Assembly (NCBI RefSeq): GCF_001189845.1
Contig: NZ_LFLZ01000006.1
Location: forward strand, 160,973-224,972
DNA: 64,000 bases
Source of the DNA: Bradyrhizobium tropiciagri
Lineage (GTDB): Bacteria; Pseudomonadota; Alphaproteobacteria; Rhizobiales; Xanthobacteraceae
Direction: 5' to 3'
Under the pieces are notes generated by a model. That model did not search any database. It had not been told where the DNA came from and worked only from the letters and a program-made list of their open reading frames with translations. Positions 63,584-64,000 of the stretch are shown here, one piece after another (within the stretch, counting starts at the first letter, position 1; each line of letters opens with the position of its first letter). A program made the position numbers and the translations under genes.

Positions 63584-63997
63584 ATGTCCGATACGTCAGG
63601 CAAAACGCCGGTCGAACTGACCGCCAACATCGTTTCGGCCTATCTCAGCAACAATCCGACGCCGGCCTCGGACATTCCGAACCTGATCGGTCAGGTCCAT
63701 GCCGCGCTGCTGCGCGTGTCGAGCGGACGCAGCGATATGCCGAGCGAGCCGGCCAAGCCTGCGGTGTCGATGAAGAAGTCGATCACGCCGGAATATCTCG
63801 TGTGTCTCGAGGACGGCAAGCGCTTCAAGTCGCTCAAGCGCCATCTGCGCACCCAGTACAACATGACCCCGGAGCAGTATCGCGACAAATGGGGGCTGCC
63901 GGCCGACTATCCGATGGTGGCGCCGAACTACGCGGTGGCGCGATCGCAGCTCGCCAAGAAGATGGGACTTGGCCAGCAGGCGCGGAAGCGGAAGTAG
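63584..63997 (+). CDS. MucR/Ros family transcriptional regulator
   Basis: This 137-residue protein is complete, of standard length. Its zinc-finger-like segment is C74-L-E-D77 ... K-R-H87-L-R-T-Q91-Y, then the conserved W-G-L-P-A-D-Y-P-M-V-A-P-N-Y. Only C74 and H87 of the classical Cys2-His2 set remain; Asp77 and Gln91 stand at the other two places. MucR proteins repress exopolysaccharide, motility and symbiosis or virulence genes by binding AT-rich DNA. GGAAGG precedes ATG 63584. Confidence 0.92.
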   Translation: MSDTSGKTPVELTANIVSAYLSNNPTPASDIPNLIGQVHAALLRVSSGRSDMPSEPAKPAVSMKKSITPEYLVCLEDGKRFKSLKRHLRTQYNMTPEQYRDKWGLPADYPMVAPNYAVARSQLAKKMGLGQQARKRK

Positions 63998-64000
63998 AAA

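Overview
The window is high-GC DNA from an alphaproteobacterium, most probably Bradyrhizobium or a close relative in the Nitrobacteraceae. I infer this from the gene families present (MucR/Ros regulator, NrsF-type anti-sigma factor, DUF2336 protein, the TIGR03808/TIGR03809 pair, the imuA-imuB-dnaE2 mutasome), from an alphaproteobacterial LexA box (GAAC-N7-GAAC), and from many dispersed palindromic repeats typical of these genomes. No phage, conjugative element, CRISPR array, rRNA or tRNA gene was seen.

Layout. 0-9.2 kb: accessory catabolism. It holds the 5' end of an MFS transporter, two MaoC-type hydratases divergent from an IclR regulator, an exported M20 amidohydrolase, a flavin-type oxidoreductase, two small hypothetical proteins, a frameshifted second M20 amidohydrolase, and a cytochrome P450 divergent from a LysR regulator with two LysR boxes between them. 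9.3-10.9 kb: a PiT phosphate transporter whose apparent native start is out of frame. 11.5-19.2 kb: a DNA-damage island. A DUF4130-UdgX fusion is divergent from imuA-imuB-dnaE2, with a LexA box beside imuA. Both imuB and dnaE2 carry palindromic repeat insertions. 19.2-22.4 kb: a repeat-rich stretch with an exported GlcG/HbpS-like protein, a small membrane protein and a class III CoA-transferase. 22.5-29.5 kb: a CzcB/CzcA-type metal efflux pair, a Tat-exported amidohydrolase and a TolC-like protein. 29.7-32.5 kb: an acyl-CoA hydrolase/transferase and an enoyl-CoA hydratase. 32.6-40.6 kb: signalling. This part has an ECF sigma/NrsF pair, a DUF2336 protein, a membrane GGDEF protein, and a second ECF sigma/anti-sigma pair followed by a subtilase. 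40.6-43.2 kb: a candidate small RNA and the TIGR03809/TIGR03808 pair.

43.7-51.3 kb: methylmalonyl-CoA metabolism (mutA, a GFA protein, mutB, meaB) with pcp coupled to meaB. 51.4-53.1 kb: folP-folB-folK. 53.2-58.8 kb: small proteins, a HerA-like ATPase, a GT87 membrane glycosyltransferase and an M20 dipeptidase. 58.8-59.5 kb: a decayed RAYT transposase unit between inverted REP-like sequences and direct copies of a terminator. 59.6-64 kb: class II aldolase, GT39 membrane protein, a proline-rich membrane protein and MucR.

The most interesting observations are: (1) palindromic repeats inside two adjacent mutasome genes, one exactly in frame as 43 extra codons in dnaE2 and one breaking the frame of imuB; and (2) an ECF sigma/anti-sigma/subtilase cassette in which the periplasmic end of the anti-sigma factor resembles a subtilase propeptide. 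Three other genes (an M20 gene, the phosphate transporter and the transposase) each look one base short, so assembly error must be excluded before any of them is called a pseudogene. All family assignments come from reading motifs by eye; no database search was run.
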